Positions 42,813-52,878 of a stretch of 64,000 bases of DNA are shown one piece after another. Location of the stretch: the NCBI RefSeq assembly GCF_024296865.1, contig NZ_CP101134.1:992001-1056000 (forward strand), given 5' to 3'. The notes below the pieces were generated by a model. That model saw only the letters and a program-made list of their open reading frames with translations. It ran no database searches and was not told where the DNA came from. The DNA comes from Sphingobacterium sp. LZ7M1 (GTDB taxonomy: Bacteria > Bacteroidota > Bacteroidia > Sphingobacteriales > Sphingobacteriaceae). Within the stretch, counting starts at the first letter, position 1; every line of letters begins with the position of its first letter. The position numbers and the translations under genes were made by a program.

Positions 42813-44078
42813 TTATACGCCTGAAGCGATTTTCATCAGCAATGCCGTTAACCATCCTGCATAGGTTCCGATTGCATAACTGAATACTGATAAGATTACT
42901 CCAACAGAAATTAAAGAGGGATGAAAGGCAGCAGACATCACGGATGCGGAGGCAACACCACCTACATTCGCCATACTTCCCACAGAAAAGTAAAAGAATG
43001 GCACCTTAAAGATCTTTCCAACAATGATCAACAATATAGCATGGAAACTGATCCAGATAAAGCCGACTACAAATAAACCAGGGTTGCCCAAAATGGCCAT
43101 GATGTTCATCTGCATTCCGATTGTGGTGATCAGTACGTATAACAGAACGGTTCCGATTTTGGATGCTCCGGCAAATTCCAGTTTTTTTGCTGGAGTGAAA
43201 GATAGGGATATCCCAATGGCAGTAGCAAAGAAGATCAACCAGAAGAAAGTATTGGTCAGGGAGAACTTCTCCGTCTCCGGATAATGGGTTGCCATAAAGT
43301 TAGCAACAGGTTCTGCCAATAAGGTTGCCAGTCCCGTTCCGCCGAAGGCTAACGCAATCATGATCATAAAATCTTTCGTCTCCGGAATGCGGCTGTTAAC
43401 TTTTACGCGTTCATCCATTTTTGCCTTTAGGTGCTCCACGTCCTGGGAATCGGCCTTGAAGAATTTGTCCACGGCCTTGTATTTGCTTGCACCATATAAT
43501 AGAATGGCCATCCAGATATAGGCTACAAAAACATCCACGGCGATGATGGAAGAGAAGAGGTTAGGAGAAGGTTGAAGGATCTCCTTTAAGGCCACTTGGT
43601 TTGCAGATCCACCAATCCATGAACCTGCCAATGCACCTAATCCACGCCAGACCTCATCGGGCCCTGTGCCCCCAACGACTTCTGGTGCGACCAAGGAAGT
43701 CAGGTAAACAGCCAATGGGCCGCCCAATAGGATACCTATTGTACCTGTTATGAACATCAATCCTGCTCTCTTGCGCAATGCCCACATCTCCTTGAGGTCT
43801 AGATTGTTCACAAATAAGATCAAACAGGCCGGAAGAAAATAACGGCTCCCGATCGTCGTCAATGGCGAATTTTCACCATCGATGATATTAAACGAATTCA
43901 ATAGCCCCGGTAAGAAATAACAGAGCAACAATGGCGGGATGACATTATAAAATCCCTTGATGTATCTGTTGGATAGACTGGAGGTGTAAAAAACCAAACC
44001 TAAGATCGTCATCAATAATCCAAAGACCACCGTAGTGTTCTCTATCAATGGTCCGGCTTCTGTATCGGTTATTTGCAT
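42813..44078 (-). CDS. DUF819 family membrane protein
   Basis: This protein of about 421 residues has some ten membrane segments. DUF819 motifs include GSRYFLPACLILFVNNLDLKE, WIGGSANQVALKEIL, and near the end VGSMANVGGVASASVMSAAFHPSLISVG. DUF819 (YjcL-like) proteins are inner-membrane transporter-like proteins; the substrate is unknown. The frame can be extended to a TTG at 44126, but that N-terminus (NNNYYNF) looks non-coding, so I start at the ATG 44078. Confidence 0.85.
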   Translation of the reverse strand: MQITDTEAGPLIENTTVVFGLLMTILGLVFYTSSLSNRYIKGFYNVIPPLLLCYFLPGLLNSFNIIDGENSPLTTIGSRYFLPACLILFVNNLDLKEMWALRKRAGLMFITGTIGILLGGPLAVYLTSLVAPEVVGGTGPDEVWRGLGALAGSWIGGSANQVALKEILQPSPNLFSSIIAVDVFVAYIWMAILLYGASKYKAVDKFFKADSQDVEHLKAKMDERVKVNSRIPETKDFMIMIALAFGGTGLATLLAEPVANFMATHYPETEKFSLTNTFFWLIFFATAIGISLSFTPAKKLEFAGASKIGTVLLYVLITTIGMQMNIMAILGNPGLFVVGFIWISFHAILLIIVGKIFKVPFFYFSVGSMANVGGVASASVMSAAFHPSLISVGVILSVFSYAIGTYAGWLTALLMKIASGV

Positions 44079-44193
44079 AAAATTGTAATAATTGTTATTT
44101 TGCTGTGAAAATAGATAATTTTTCAATTATTTATTGAAATAATCAACATATCAAAAACATTAGATCAATCTGAATCATTCAAAAAAAGACCGA

Positions 44194-45453
44194 ATGGACC
44201 GAAGAAATTTTATTAAAAACGGTGGTATTATCCTTGGTGCCACTTCATTAGACTTTTCAAATACCAACCTTGATTTCAAGAAAAAAATAAAAGTAGGATT
44301 AGTCGGCTGTGGAGGTCGTGGAACAGGAGCCGCCTTTCAGGCCTTATCTGCTGATCCAGATGTCGAAATTGTGGCATTGGCCGATATTTTTCCGGAACAA
44401 TTGGAAACAGCGCTGGCTTCCCTGCAAGAAGCGCACAAAGATCGCGTCAATGTTCCTGAAAAAAGGAAATATGTAGGTTTTGATGCCTATAAAAACTTAA
44501 TAGCCTCCGACGTTGACGTCGTGTTGTTGGCCAGCCCTCCGAGCTTTAGACCGGATCATTTGACCGAAGCGGTTAAACATGGTAAACATATCTTCTGTGA
44601 AAAGCCTATGGCGGTAGATGTGCCCGGTGTACATAAAGTGCGTGAAGCGGTAAAAGTAGCCAAAGAGAAAAAGTTGAACCTTGTTTCTGGCTATTGCTTT
44701 AGGTATTCAACTCCTAACCGTGAATTGGCAAAATTAGTCCATGATGGCAGTATAGGTGATATCTATGCCATCAGTACCTTCAGGTTGGGCGGTGAATTGA
44801 CCGAAAAACCTAGGCAGCCAAATTGGACCGACCTAAAATATCAATTGTACAATTGGTTTTACTACCAACGCTATTCGGGTGATATCATCGTTGAACAGAC
44901 CGTGCACAGCATAGATTTCATGAACTGGATCTTAAACCGCGGATTGCCTAAAACCGTTTCAGGAACAGGAGGTAGACAGAGCCGTCCTTGGGACAAGTAT
45001 GGCAATGTCTTCGACCATTTTGCCATTGAGTTTGATTATGGAGATGGCTTGAAAGGGTTCCATTTCGGCAGACAGCAAAATGGTACCCAACCACGAAACT
45101 CCGTAGAAGCAATCGGGACCAAAGGCAATTTTAATGTAAGCCTTTTGAGTTCCTATGCAATCAATGGATCAAATCCGTGGAAATTTAACGGTAAGATGAA
45201 CAATATGTACCAGACGCAACATGATGAGCTTTTTGCGGCCATCAAGAATAAGCAAGTGATCAATGATGGTGATTTTATGGCGGATTCTACCTTAATGGCT
45301 ATCTGGGCGCGCGAAGCTGCTTATACTGGTAGCATTATTTCGTTGGATGAAATCTTGAATTCAACCAAAACCTATGGTCCGAGTTCAGATGGATATAATT
45401 GGGAAATGGAAATAGATACTGCAAGAATCCCTAGACCGGGATTGGCGACATAA
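44194..45453 (+). CDS. Gfo/Idh/MocA family oxidoreductase with twin-arginine-like leader
   Basis: This 419-residue protein starts MDRRNFIKNGGIILGATSL, a twin-arginine-like leader typical of exported Gfo/Idh proteins in Bacteroidota. A Rossmann fold follows (VGLVGCGGRGTGA), then the family motif HIFCEKPMAVDV and a C-terminal substrate domain. It should use NAD(P) to oxidise or reduce a sugar or polyol; substrate unknown. It forms an operon with the next Gfo/Idh gene and a sulfatase. Confidence 0.85.
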   Translation: MDRRNFIKNGGIILGATSLDFSNTNLDFKKKIKVGLVGCGGRGTGAAFQALSADPDVEIVALADIFPEQLETALASLQEAHKDRVNVPEKRKYVGFDAYKNLIASDVDVVLLASPPSFRPDHLTEAVKHGKHIFCEKPMAVDVPGVHKVREAVKVAKEKKLNLVSGYCFRYSTPNRELAKLVHDGSIGDIYAISTFRLGGELTEKPRQPNWTDLKYQLYNWFYYQRYSGDIIVEQTVHSIDFMNWILNRGLPKTVSGTGGRQSRPWDKYGNVFDHFAIEFDYGDGLKGFHFGRQQNGTQPRNSVEAIGTKGNFNVSLLSSYAINGSNPWKFNGKMNNMYQTQHDELFAAIKNKQVINDGDFMADSTLMAIWAREAAYTGSIISLDEILNSTKTYGPSSDGYNWEMEIDTARIPRPGLAT

Positions 45454-45473
45454 TTATTGGTGAAAGGGAAATA

Positions 45474-46544
45474 TTGGAAAAGATAAAGATTTTAGTGGTT
45501 GGCTGTGGTAATATGGGAGCATCCCATGCGCAGGCCTATCATGAGATGGAAGAATTTGAAATTGTAGGACTGGTCTCGCGTGGAGACAGTAAAAAGAAAT
45601 TGAATGAGAAATTAGCTGCGCAATACCCCTTGTATGACAGCTATGAGCAGGCCCTAGAAGAATCGAAACCGGATGCGGTCTGCATCTCTACCTATCCGGA
45701 TACCCATGAAGACTATGCCATCAAGGCATTTCAGGCAGGAGCACATGTCTTCATTGAAAAACCCCTTGCGGATACGGTTTTAGGGGCCCAGAAAGTAATC
45801 GATGCGGCCAATGCTGCCGATAAAAAACTGGTGGTGGGTTATATTTTAAGGCATCATCCTTCCTGGATTAAATTTATTGAGGTTGCCAAGACCATGGGGT
45901 ATCCTTTGGTCATGCGCATGAACCTGAACCAGCAAAGCCAAGGCTATATGTGGGATGTGCACCGTAATTTGATGAAAAGCCTGAGCCCAATTGTTGACTG
46001 TGGGGTGCATTATATCGATGTGATGTGCCAAATGACCAATGCCAATCCGGTCACTGTATCGGCCATCGGTGCAAGGCTAACGGATGATATACCGACAGAT
46101 AATTACAATTATGGCCAGCTGCAGATCCGTTTTGATGATGGCAGTGTAGGCTGGTATGAGGCAGGTTGGGGCCCTATGATCAGTGATACGGCGTTCTTTG
46201 TAAAAGACGTGATCGGGCCGAAGGGCTGCGTATCCATCGTGGCCAAAGAAGCTGGAAAAGCTGGAAATTCAGACTCTGTCGAGTCACATACCAAAACAGA
46301 ATCCTTAAAGGTCCATTATGCTGATATCAATGCGCAGAATGAATTTTTGAAAAAAGATGAATGGCTAGACCTAACCGATGAGCCTGACCATCAGGAACTC
46401 TGCAACAGGGAACAACGCTTTTTCCTGAAAGCCATAAAGGAAAACTTAAATTTGGAAAAATCAATGCAGGATGCCATCAATAGCCTCCAAATCGCTATTG
46501 CATGTGATGAATCTGTAAAGACTGGTGAAATCGTAAAACTCTAA
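45474..46544 (+). CDS. Gfo/Idh/MocA family oxidoreductase, cytoplasmic
   Basis: This 356-residue protein has an N-terminal Rossmann motif directly at the start (ILVVGCGNMGASHAQAYHEM) and AHVFIEKPLADTV. It has no leader, so unlike its upstream neighbour it stays in the cytoplasm. The start codon is TTG at 45474. The sulfatase gene begins 1 bp after its stop. It probably acts on a sugar derived from the same substrate as its neighbours. Confidence 0.85.
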   Translation: MEKIKILVVGCGNMGASHAQAYHEMEEFEIVGLVSRGDSKKKLNEKLAAQYPLYDSYEQALEESKPDAVCISTYPDTHEDYAIKAFQAGAHVFIEKPLADTVLGAQKVIDAANAADKKLVVGYILRHHPSWIKFIEVAKTMGYPLVMRMNLNQQSQGYMWDVHRNLMKSLSPIVDCGVHYIDVMCQMTNANPVTVSAIGARLTDDIPTDNYNYGQLQIRFDDGSVGWYEAGWGPMISDTAFFVKDVIGPKGCVSIVAKEAGKAGNSDSVESHTKTESLKVHYADINAQNEFLKKDEWLDLTDEPDHQELCNREQRFFLKAIKENLNLEKSMQDAINSLQIAIACDESVKTGEIVKL

Positions 46545-46545
46545 A

Positions 46546-47952
46546 ATGCGCAAATACTCTCTTTTGTTCGGGTTGCTGTTTCTCAACCTGATGCTGTTAG
46601 CTCAATCCAAGAAACCTAATATTGTATTGATTCTCGCTGATGACCTCGGCTATGGAGACTTAAGTATCTATGGACAAGAAAAATTCAGCACCCCAAATAT
46701 CGATGCCTTAGCTAAAAAAGGCATGCTCTTCACGGACTTCTACGCCGGGGCTCCTGTATGTGCCCCTTCACGTTCTGCCTTGATGACCGGGCAGCATACG
46801 GGTCATACGCATATCCGTGGGAATAAAGAAATAGTTCCTGAAGGTCAGGAACCTTTAGCTCAGCAAGTTGAAACCTTTGCCATGGCCCTGAAAGATGCTG
46901 GGTATAGAACCGGTGCATTCGGAAAATGGGGCTTGGGGATGGTTGGAACGACAGGTGATCCCCTGGAAAAAGGGTTTGATGAATTCTATGGCTATAACTG
47001 CCAAAGACAATCCCACCGTTATTATCCAACTCATCTGTGGGATAATGAGGAGCGTATTGACCTGAAGGGCAATGAGAACTTAATGAAAACCACGACCTAC
47101 GCTCCAGACCTGATCCATCAGAAATCATTGACTTTTATCCATAATTACAAGGATGGACCTATATTCCTGTTTATCCCAACGGTATTGCCCCATGCTGAAT
47201 TGATCGTTCCGGAAGATGAAATCTTTCAGGAGTTTGACGGGAAGTTTGAGGAAAAACCATTCAAAGGTAGCCCTTATGGACCTAATGCGAGTTCAGGTTA
47301 TACCAGCCAAGCTAAGCCTAGAGCGACCTTTGCAGCTATGGTTACCCGTATGGACAGGCAGGTAGCAGATGTAGTTTCTGCCTTGGAAGAAGAAGGAATG
47401 CTTGAAAATACCATTATCATCATTACGAGCGACAATGGCTCGCATAGGGAAGGCGGAGCAGATCCTGATTTCTTTAAGAGTTCGGGTCCATTCCGTGGTA
47501 ATAAACGTGATGTTTATGAAGGTGGGGTAAGAACGCCTTTTATTGTGCATTGGCCAGCTCAGGTAAAAGCGAATAGCAAATCTAACCATATAGGCGCTTT
47601 CTGGGATGTAGCACCAACATTATTGGAAATTGCCCAAGCGAAACCGATGAAACAAACCGATGGTATCAGTTTCTTGCCAACCCTGTTGGGTAAAAAAGGG
47701 CAAAAGGAACATGAATATCTATATTGGGAATTCCATGAACAAGGCGGGAAGCAAGGCTTAAGGTTAGGTGACTATAAGGCTATCCGCTTGAATGCTAAAG
47801 GTAATCCGGATGCTGAAATAGCAATTTACCATTTACCGACCGATGTTGCCGAGCAAAACAATATCGCTGCCAAGCATCCTGAACTGGTGAAAAAAGCCAA
47901 GAAGATCATGGCTGAAGCTAGAACGGAAAGTGATATTTTCCCCTTTCAATAA
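46546..47952 (+). CDS. Family S1 sulfatase, exported
   Basis: This 468-residue protein has a signal peptide (LLFGLLFLNLMLLAQ), metal ligands in ADDLGYGD (Asp32, Asp33) and the formylglycine motif CAPSR (Cys72) followed by SALMTGQ. SDNGSHREGG and VRTPFIVHWP are also typical. It cleaves sulfate esters, probably from a sulfated glycan, in the periplasm. It needs a formylglycine-generating enzyme, which is not encoded here. It is the last gene of the oxidoreductase operon. Confidence 0.9.
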   Translation: MRKYSLLFGLLFLNLMLLAQSKKPNIVLILADDLGYGDLSIYGQEKFSTPNIDALAKKGMLFTDFYAGAPVCAPSRSALMTGQHTGHTHIRGNKEIVPEGQEPLAQQVETFAMALKDAGYRTGAFGKWGLGMVGTTGDPLEKGFDEFYGYNCQRQSHRYYPTHLWDNEERIDLKGNENLMKTTTYAPDLIHQKSLTFIHNYKDGPIFLFIPTVLPHAELIVPEDEIFQEFDGKFEEKPFKGSPYGPNASSGYTSQAKPRATFAAMVTRMDRQVADVVSALEEEGMLENTIIIITSDNGSHREGGADPDFFKSSGPFRGNKRDVYEGGVRTPFIVHWPAQVKANSKSNHIGAFWDVAPTLLEIAQAKPMKQTDGISFLPTLLGKKGQKEHEYLYWEFHEQGGKQGLRLGDYKAIRLNAKGNPDAEIAIYHLPTDVAEQNNIAAKHPELVKKAKKIMAEARTESDIFPFQ

Positions 47953-47973
47953 AAAAGATTGGCTACAAAAAGG

Positions 47974-48019
47974 GAAGGGCTGCAAATCAAAATTTGCAGC
48001 CCTTCCCTTTTTATATCTA
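47974..48019 (+). terminator. Terminator of the sulfatase operon
   Basis: A very long stem (about 19 bp; core GGGCTGCAAAT and ATTTGCAGCCC) is followed by a T tract. Confidence 0.93.
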
Positions 48020-48040
48020 ATGGGCAAAATGTATTCGCCA

Positions 48041-48664
48041 TTAAGGGATGTTCAGATATTTGTGTGTCTGCAAGGAGATTTCCCACCTTGGATTGTCCTT
48101 AACATAGTCAATGATCAAAGGAGTCATCTCTGCAGCCTTGGACCATTCCGGTTGTAAGTAGAGTTTGCAGGTCGAGCTAACAAACTTCGCGTGTTCTTCG
48201 GCCCATTGGAAATCACTTTTATTGAAGACGATGACTTTCAGTTCACCTGCTGCACTCAACACATCTTCTCTCGGTCCCTTGAATTTTTTTGGAGAAAGGC
48301 AGATCCAGTCCCAATATCCCGTCAAAGGATAAGCTCCGGAGGTTTCCAAGAAAATCTTGATGCCTGCTTCCTTAAGCTTTTGGGTCAGGTAGGTCAAGTT
48401 GTACAATAAAGGTTCGCCACCGGTAATCACCACGGTTTTTGCCGGATGTTGCAAAGCATGCTCCACGATGACGTCTGCAGAAGTCAAGGGGTGCATTTCA
48501 GCATCCCAGCTCTCCTTGACGTCACACCAATGACAGCCTACATCACAACCTCCCAAACGAATAAAATATGCTGCTTTTCCGGTATGGTATCCTTCCCCCT
48601 GTATCGTGTAGAATTCTTCCATCAAGGGAAGAAATGTGCCGTCCTCTGGAACTTGATTTGACAT
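48041..48664 (-). CDS. queE: 7-carboxy-7-deazaguanine synthase (radical SAM)
   Basis: This protein of about 207 residues has the radical SAM cluster motif in GGCDVGCHWCDVK (Cys40, Cys44, Cys47). The QueE features EEFYTIQGEGYHTGKAAYFIRL and VVITGGEPLLYNL are present. It makes 7-carboxy-7-deazaguanine for queuosine or related bases. The frame extends to 48739, but that part is a hydrophobic non-family sequence. A -7 element (TACTTTTG) lies between it and the ATG at 48664, so I use the shorter form. Confidence 0.92.
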   Translation of the reverse strand: MSNQVPEDGTFLPLMEEFYTIQGEGYHTGKAAYFIRLGGCDVGCHWCDVKESWDAEMHPLTSADVIVEHALQHPAKTVVITGGEPLLYNLTYLTQKLKEAGIKIFLETSGAYPLTGYWDWICLSPKKFKGPREDVLSAAGELKVIVFNKSDFQWAEEHAKFVSSTCKLYLQPEWSKAAEMTPLIIDYVKDNPRWEISLQTHKYLNIP

Positions 48665-48682
48665 GTTACTGAATTTGAGCTG

Positions 48683-48690
48683 CAAAAGTA
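48683..48690 (-). promoter_or_regulatory. Predicted -7 element of queE
   Basis: TACTTTTG on the minus strand matches TAnnTTTG, 18 nt before the queE ATG. It decides the choice of start. Confidence 0.6.
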
Positions 48691-48731
48691 GGAAAAAAAT
48701 CAAGATAAATGGAATTTCAATCCCTTGTAAG

Positions 48732-48773
48732 TCCTTCAAGCCTGTCGGCTGAAGGTCAAAAAATAGACCTTCA
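48732..48773. repeat. Two adjacent small hairpins
   Basis: CCTTCAAGCC with GGCTGAAGG (48733-48755), then GAAGGTC with GACCTTC (48751-48772). They share an arm, so they are mutually exclusive structures. Purpose unknown; they lie upstream of queE on its 5' side. Confidence 0.45.
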
Positions 48774-48795
48774 AATTTTTAAAATCGAAAATTTC

Positions 48796-48876
48796 ATTCG
48801 GGATTCCTTTTAGTCTTGTTCGAGGCATATTCGTAATTTTCGAAATATGTCCCGAATAAGGGTAAGGTGAGTCCCA
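48796..48876 (+). repeat. Dispersed intergenic palindrome, copy 2
   Basis: GTTCGAGGCATAT (48818-48830) and ATATGTCCCGAAT (48845-48857) align without gaps to the arms of copy 1 at 11575-11614. The spacing from the leading TTCGGGA is also the same. Arm substitutions are mostly G-A or C-T, so pairing is partly kept through G-U pairs. Confidence 0.7.
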
Positions 48877-49049
48877 GCTGTATTGCTTCCTTTTATTTTT
48901 GCTGAAGTTTTTTTCTTCAAGCTGGGATTTGTAACGAGGCCAGAAATAGAAGTCCATGTTTCTTGAAATATAAGCAAAAACTTTTCTGAAATGACTGAAA
49001 ATAAACTTTTTTCCCCTAGAGTTCATTTCGAAAAGACTAAAAATTTTCG

Positions 49050-49057
49050 TATTTTTG
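49050..49057 (+). promoter_or_regulatory. Predicted -7 element of the thrS operon
   Basis: TATTTTTG matches TAnnTTTG and gives a leader of about 90 nt before thrS. No T-box or clear leader structure is visible. Confidence 0.5.
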
Positions 49058-49150
49058 CATTGCATTAATTAAGGCGGCCTTTATAAACCAATGTAATTGT
49101 ACATATTGGAAAGGTTGCAATTTTAGACAAACAATAAATCATAGTTGTAA

Positions 49151-51076
49151 ATGATTAACATTACACTACCTGATGGATCTGTCCGTCAGTATGAACAGGG
49201 TACAACTGCTATGCAGGTTGCCCAATCGATTTCCGAAGGATTAGCTAGAAATGTATTAGCTGCAGAGGTAAATGGTGAGGTTTGGGATTCTTCAAGACCT
49301 ATTGAAGGAGACGCTTCGGTGAAATTATTGACCTGGAATGATGATAAAGGTAAATCTACCTTTTGGCATTCATCCGCTCACTTATTGGCAGAAGCACTAG
49401 AAGCCCTTTATCCAGGGATTAAATTTGGTATCGGTCCAAACATCGAAACCGGTTTCTATTACGATGTTGACTTCGGTGACCGTGAATTCTCCTCGGATGA
49501 CTTCAAGCAGATTGAGGACAAGATGTTGGAATTGGCTAAGCAAAAAGAGGTTTTTGAGCGTAAAGCTGTATCAAAAGCGGATGCATTGGCTTATTTCGAG
49601 GAAAAAGGTGATGAGTACAAGTTGGACTTGATCAAGGACTTGGAAGATGGAAAGATCACTTTTTATACACAAGGAAATTTCACTGACCTGTGTCGTGGAC
49701 CACATATCCCGAATACAGGTTTTATCAAAGCGATAAAATTGACCAATGTGGCAGGTGCTTATTGGCGAGGTGATGAATCTCGTAAGCAGTTGACCCGTAT
49801 TTATGGGGTTACTTTCCCTAAGGCTTCGGAATTGACCGAATATTTGAAGTTTATCGAAGAAGCCAAGAAACGTGATCACCGTAAGTTAGGTAAGGAATTG
49901 GAACTGTTTGCCTTCTCGGAGAAAGTGGGGATGGGATTGCCATTGTGGTTGCCGAAAGGAACTGCATTGAGACAAAAACTTCAGGACTTTTTACAGAAAG
50001 CGCAGATCAAGGCTGGTTATGAGCCTGTGATTACCCCGCATATCGGTCATAAACAATTGTATATCACTTCTGGTCACTACGAGAAGTATGGTGCGGATTC
50101 ATTCCAACCGATCAATACACCGGTAGATGGCGAAGAGTTCTTGCTAAAACCGATGAACTGTCCGCATCACTGTGAGATCTACAAAACAAAACCTCGCTCT
50201 TACAAAGAGCTTCCGGTTCGTTTTGCAGAATTTGGAACGGTTTATCGTTATGAGCAGTCGGGTGAGTTGCATGGTTTGACCCGTGTTAGAGGGTTTACTC
50301 AGGATGATGCGCACTTGTTCTGTCGTCCAGATCAGGTGAAAGAGGAGTTCAAGAAAGTGATTGACTTGGTGCTGTATGTATTTGGGGCATTAGGTTTCAA
50401 TGAGTTTACTGCTCAGATTTCATTGCGCGATCCAGAGAACAAGACCAAATATATCGGTTCGGACGAGAACTGGGCATTGGCTGAGGCAGCGATCATCGAA
50501 TCGGCTACCGAAAAAGGCTTGCCTACCGTAGTGGAGTATGGTGAAGCAGCTTTCTATGGTCCTAAATTGGACTTCATGGTGAAAGATGCCTTGGGCAGGA
50601 AGTGGCAATTGGGTACCATTCAGGTTGACTACAACCTTCCGGAGCGTTTTGAGCTGGAATATACGGGTAGTGATAACATGAAACATCGTCCGGTTATGAT
50701 CCACCGCGCACCATTCGGATCCTTGGAACGTTTTGTTGCAGTTCTGATCGAGCACTGCGGGGGTCAATTCCCGTTATGGCTTGCTCCTGAGCAGTTTATC
50801 ATCCTGCCAGTGTCAGAAAAATATGAAGAATATGCGCAAAAACTTTTGGAATCCCTAAATAATTCCGATATTCGCGGTCTGATTGACTTGCGTGACGAGA
50901 AAGTTGGACGCAAGATCCGTGATGCCGAAGTGAAAAAGATGCCTTACATGTTGATTGTAGGGGAGAAGGAGATGGAAAGCGGAACAATCTCAGTTCGTAA
51001 ACATGGTGGGGTGGACTTAGGGTCGATCACAGCAGAGGAATTTAAAGATTTATTAATAAAAGAAATAACTGTTTAA
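49151..51076 (+). CDS. thrS: Threonyl-tRNA synthetase
   Basis: This 641-residue enzyme has the full domain set: TGS (about 1-61), editing domain with [11 protein letters not shown] and LCRGPH, class II catalytic core ([46 protein letters not shown]), and the C-terminal anticodon-binding domain. It charges tRNA-Thr. It heads the classical operon with infC, rpmI and rplT. Confidence 0.97.
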   Translation: MINITLPDGSVRQYEQGTTAMQVAQSISEGLARNVLAAEVNGEVWDSSRPIEGDASVKLLTWNDDKGKSTFWHSSAHLLAEALEALYPGIKFGIGPNIETGFYYDVDFGDREFSSDDFKQIEDKMLELAKQKEVFERKAVSKADALAYFEEKGDEYKLDLIKDLEDGKITFYTQGNFTDLCRGPHIPNTGFIKAIKLTNVAGAYWRGDESRKQLTRIYGVTFPKASELTEYLKFIEEAKKRDHRKLGKELELFAFSEKVGMGLPLWLPKGTALRQKLQDFLQKAQIKAGYEPVITPHIGHKQLYITSGHYEKYGADSFQPINTPVDGEEFLLKPMNCPHHCEIYKTKPRSYKELPVRFAEFGTVYRYEQSGELHGLTRVRGFTQDDAHLFCRPDQVKEEFKKVIDLVLYVFGALGFNEFTAQISLRDPENKTKYIGSDENWALAEAAIIESATEKGLPTVVEYGEAAFYGPKLDFMVKDALGRKWQLGTIQVDYNLPERFELEYTGSDNMKHRPVMIHRAPFGSLERFVAVLIEHCGGQFPLWLAPEQFIILPVSEKYEEYAQKLLESLNNSDIRGLIDLRDEKVGRKIRDAEVKKMPYMLIVGEKEMESGTISVRKHGGVDLGSITAEEFKDLLIKEITV

Positions 51077-51088
51077 TTAAAGGAACAT

Positions 51089-51652
51089 TTGGCAAAAAGT
51101 AACAATTTCGGCCCGAGAGGCCCGATAAGAAAAAAAGAACCAGAACATCGTATCAATGAGCACATCCGTGTTCCAGAAGTACGTTTGGTTGGTGACAATG
51201 TAGAGCAAGGGGTATTTCCGACACGTCAGGCATTAGCATTAGCTGATGAGTTAGAATTGGATTTAGTTGAAATCTCTCCAAACGCTACGCCTCCTGTTTG
51301 CAAAATTATTGATTACAGTAAATTCGTTTACGAACAGAAAAAAAAGCAAAAGGAAATCAAAGCGAATGCGAAGCAGACGGTGATTAAGGAAATCCGTTTT
51401 GGACCTAACACCAGCGAGCATGACTTCGAGTTTAAGTTGAAGCACGCAATGCGATTCCTGGAAAGTGGCGAGAAAGTTCGTGCTTACGTACATTTCAAAG
51501 GCCGTGCAATTGTGTTCAAGGAACAAGGTGAAATCTTGTTGTTGCGCTTTGCCCAAGCCCTAGAAGATTATGGTAAAGTGGAACTGTTGCCTAAGTTGGA
51601 AGGTAAGCGCATGTTCTTGACATTGGCGCCCAAAACCAGCCCAAAGAAATAA
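51089..51652 (+). CDS. infC: Translation initiation factor IF-3
   Basis: This 187-residue protein has the N-terminal domain ([34 protein letters not shown]), a basic linker and the C-terminal domain ([21 protein letters not shown]). The start codon is TTG at 51089, preceded by a good AAGGAA ribosome-binding site. A non-AUG start is the hallmark of IF-3 self-regulation in other bacteria. Spacing to thrS is 12 bp. Confidence 0.96.
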   Translation: MAKSNNFGPRGPIRKKEPEHRINEHIRVPEVRLVGDNVEQGVFPTRQALALADELELDLVEISPNATPPVCKIIDYSKFVYEQKKKQKEIKANAKQTVIKEIRFGPNTSEHDFEFKLKHAMRFLESGEKVRAYVHFKGRAIVFKEQGEILLLRFAQALEDYGKVELLPKLEGKRMFLTLAPKTSPKK

Positions 51653-51690
51653 GACGTATCTAACAGATTGATAAAAATTATATAAGTATT

Positions 51691-51891
51691 ATGCCAAAAG
51701 TTAAAACCAATTCCAGCGCGAAGAAACGTTTCAAATTGACTGGAACAGGTAAAATAGCAAGAAAAAACGCTTTCAAAAGCCACATCTTGACTAAGAAAAC
51801 TACTAAACAAAAACGTAACTTAACTACTACTAGTTATGTGAGTGATGCTGATACAGGCAACGTAAAACGTATGCTAGCTATCGGTAAATAA
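51691..51891 (+). CDS. rpmI: 50S ribosomal protein L35
   Basis: This 66-residue highly basic protein has the L35 pattern [21 protein letters not shown] and [18 protein letters not shown]. It is part of the large ribosomal subunit and lies 38 bp after infC. Confidence 0.96.
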   Translation: MPKVKTNSSAKKRFKLTGTGKIARKNAFKSHILTKKTTKQKRNLTTTSYVSDADTGNVKRMLAIGK

Positions 51892-51991
51892 GTTTAGAAA
51901 ACATTTTATAACAATATTTTTTTAACCGGGTATAGGGTCGTAAGATTGCTGAAAAACGCAACGCCTTTTACCAAATTAAATTTTAAAAATT

Positions 51992-52336
51992 ATGCCACGT
52001 TCGGTTAACGCAGTTGCTTCTAGAAGAAGAAGAAAAAGAATCCTTAAATTAGCTAAAGGCTATTATGGATCCCGTAGCAAAGTATATACTATTGCTAAAA
52101 ATACAGTAGAAAAAGGTTTACAGTACGCTTACCGCGACCGTAAAACCAAAAAACGCGAGTTTAGAGCTTTATGGATTCAACGTATCAACGCTGGAGCACG
52201 TCAACACGGAATTTCTTATTCTCAGTTGATCGGTAAATTAAACGCTAAAAACATCGGCTTGAACCGTAAGGTATTAGCTGACTTAGCTTTAAACAATCCA
52301 GATGCTTTCAAAGCAGTTGTAGACGCAGTAAAATAA
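51992..52336 (+). CDS. rplT: 50S ribosomal protein L20
   Basis: This 114-residue basic protein has the L20 pattern [29 protein letters not shown] and [22 protein letters not shown]20 binds 23S rRNA early in assembly and in other bacteria represses its own operon. The 100 bp between rpmI and rplT is the place to look for such a site; I see no clear structure. Confidence 0.96.
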   Translation: MPRSVNAVASRRRRKRILKLAKGYYGSRSKVYTIAKNTVEKGLQYAYRDRKTKKREFRALWIQRINAGARQHGISYSQLIGKLNAKNIGLNRKVLADLALNNPDAFKAVVDAVK

Positions 52337-52369
52337 GTTTAAACCGCATCTTTTTGTTAGATATAAATA

Positions 52370-52402
52370 AAGCCATTCCGAAAGGGATGGCTTTTTTTGC
52401 TG
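52370..52402 (+). terminator. Terminator of the thrS-infC-rpmI-rplT operon
   Basis: AAGCCATTCC and GGGATGGCTT arms around GAAA, followed by T residues. Confidence 0.92.
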
Positions 52403-52420
52403 AAGGAAATTAGGGATTTT

Positions 52421-52870
52421 TGTACGGGTGTATCGCATCCGGCTGACGGATGCAGGTACAGATTATGGGATTCTTTGTACTTCCTGTTTGACGTCAAAAT
52501 TCCTTCCTCCAACCAATAAAAAAATGGTTTCCTCATCTTACGATTTTGGAATGACTGGCATCCCTAAAAAAACAAAAAATAGATTCTTCGCTTTGCTCTG
52601 AATCCCTTTTTAGCTCATTTTTGGTTCCGTACGCTAATTATATTTTAGATCCTGTCATCCATTATCGAGGATAATTGAACTGCTCGCCATATAAACCATT
52701 TATATGTTCTAAATATGCAGCAGGCTTATGCAATAAGCCCCTACGGAAATGGGGTCAATTTTTGCCAGGAAATAATCTTCAAATCATAATCTTGGTCCAG
52801 CCGTTGGATGAGCCTGTCGAGAACCACATCCTTGCCCAAATTCTAATGTCTGTTGTCTATTGTCTAATGT
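52421..52870. repeat. Repeat-rich gene-free interval
   Basis: No gene is supported here. The interval holds GCATCCG/CGGATGC (52435-52453, with outer TGTAC/GTACA), GGCTTAT/ATAAGCC (52723-52739) and a GAGCCTGTCGAGAACC word (52811-52826). These look like fragments of dispersed intergenic repeats. A heptamer array closes the interval. Confidence 0.5.
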
Positions 52871-52878
52871 CTATCGTC
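52844..52878. repeat. Heptamer tandem repeat at a gene end
   Basis: Five units of the form TNNTGTC (the last is TATCGTC). The array runs over the stop codon of the metallophosphoesterase gene at 52871-52873. Confidence 0.6.

Noticed and set aside
44079-44126. Upstream TTG start for the DUF819 gene
   Set aside because: The extra residues are Asn/Tyr-rich and unlike the family N-terminus; the ATG at 44078 is better.
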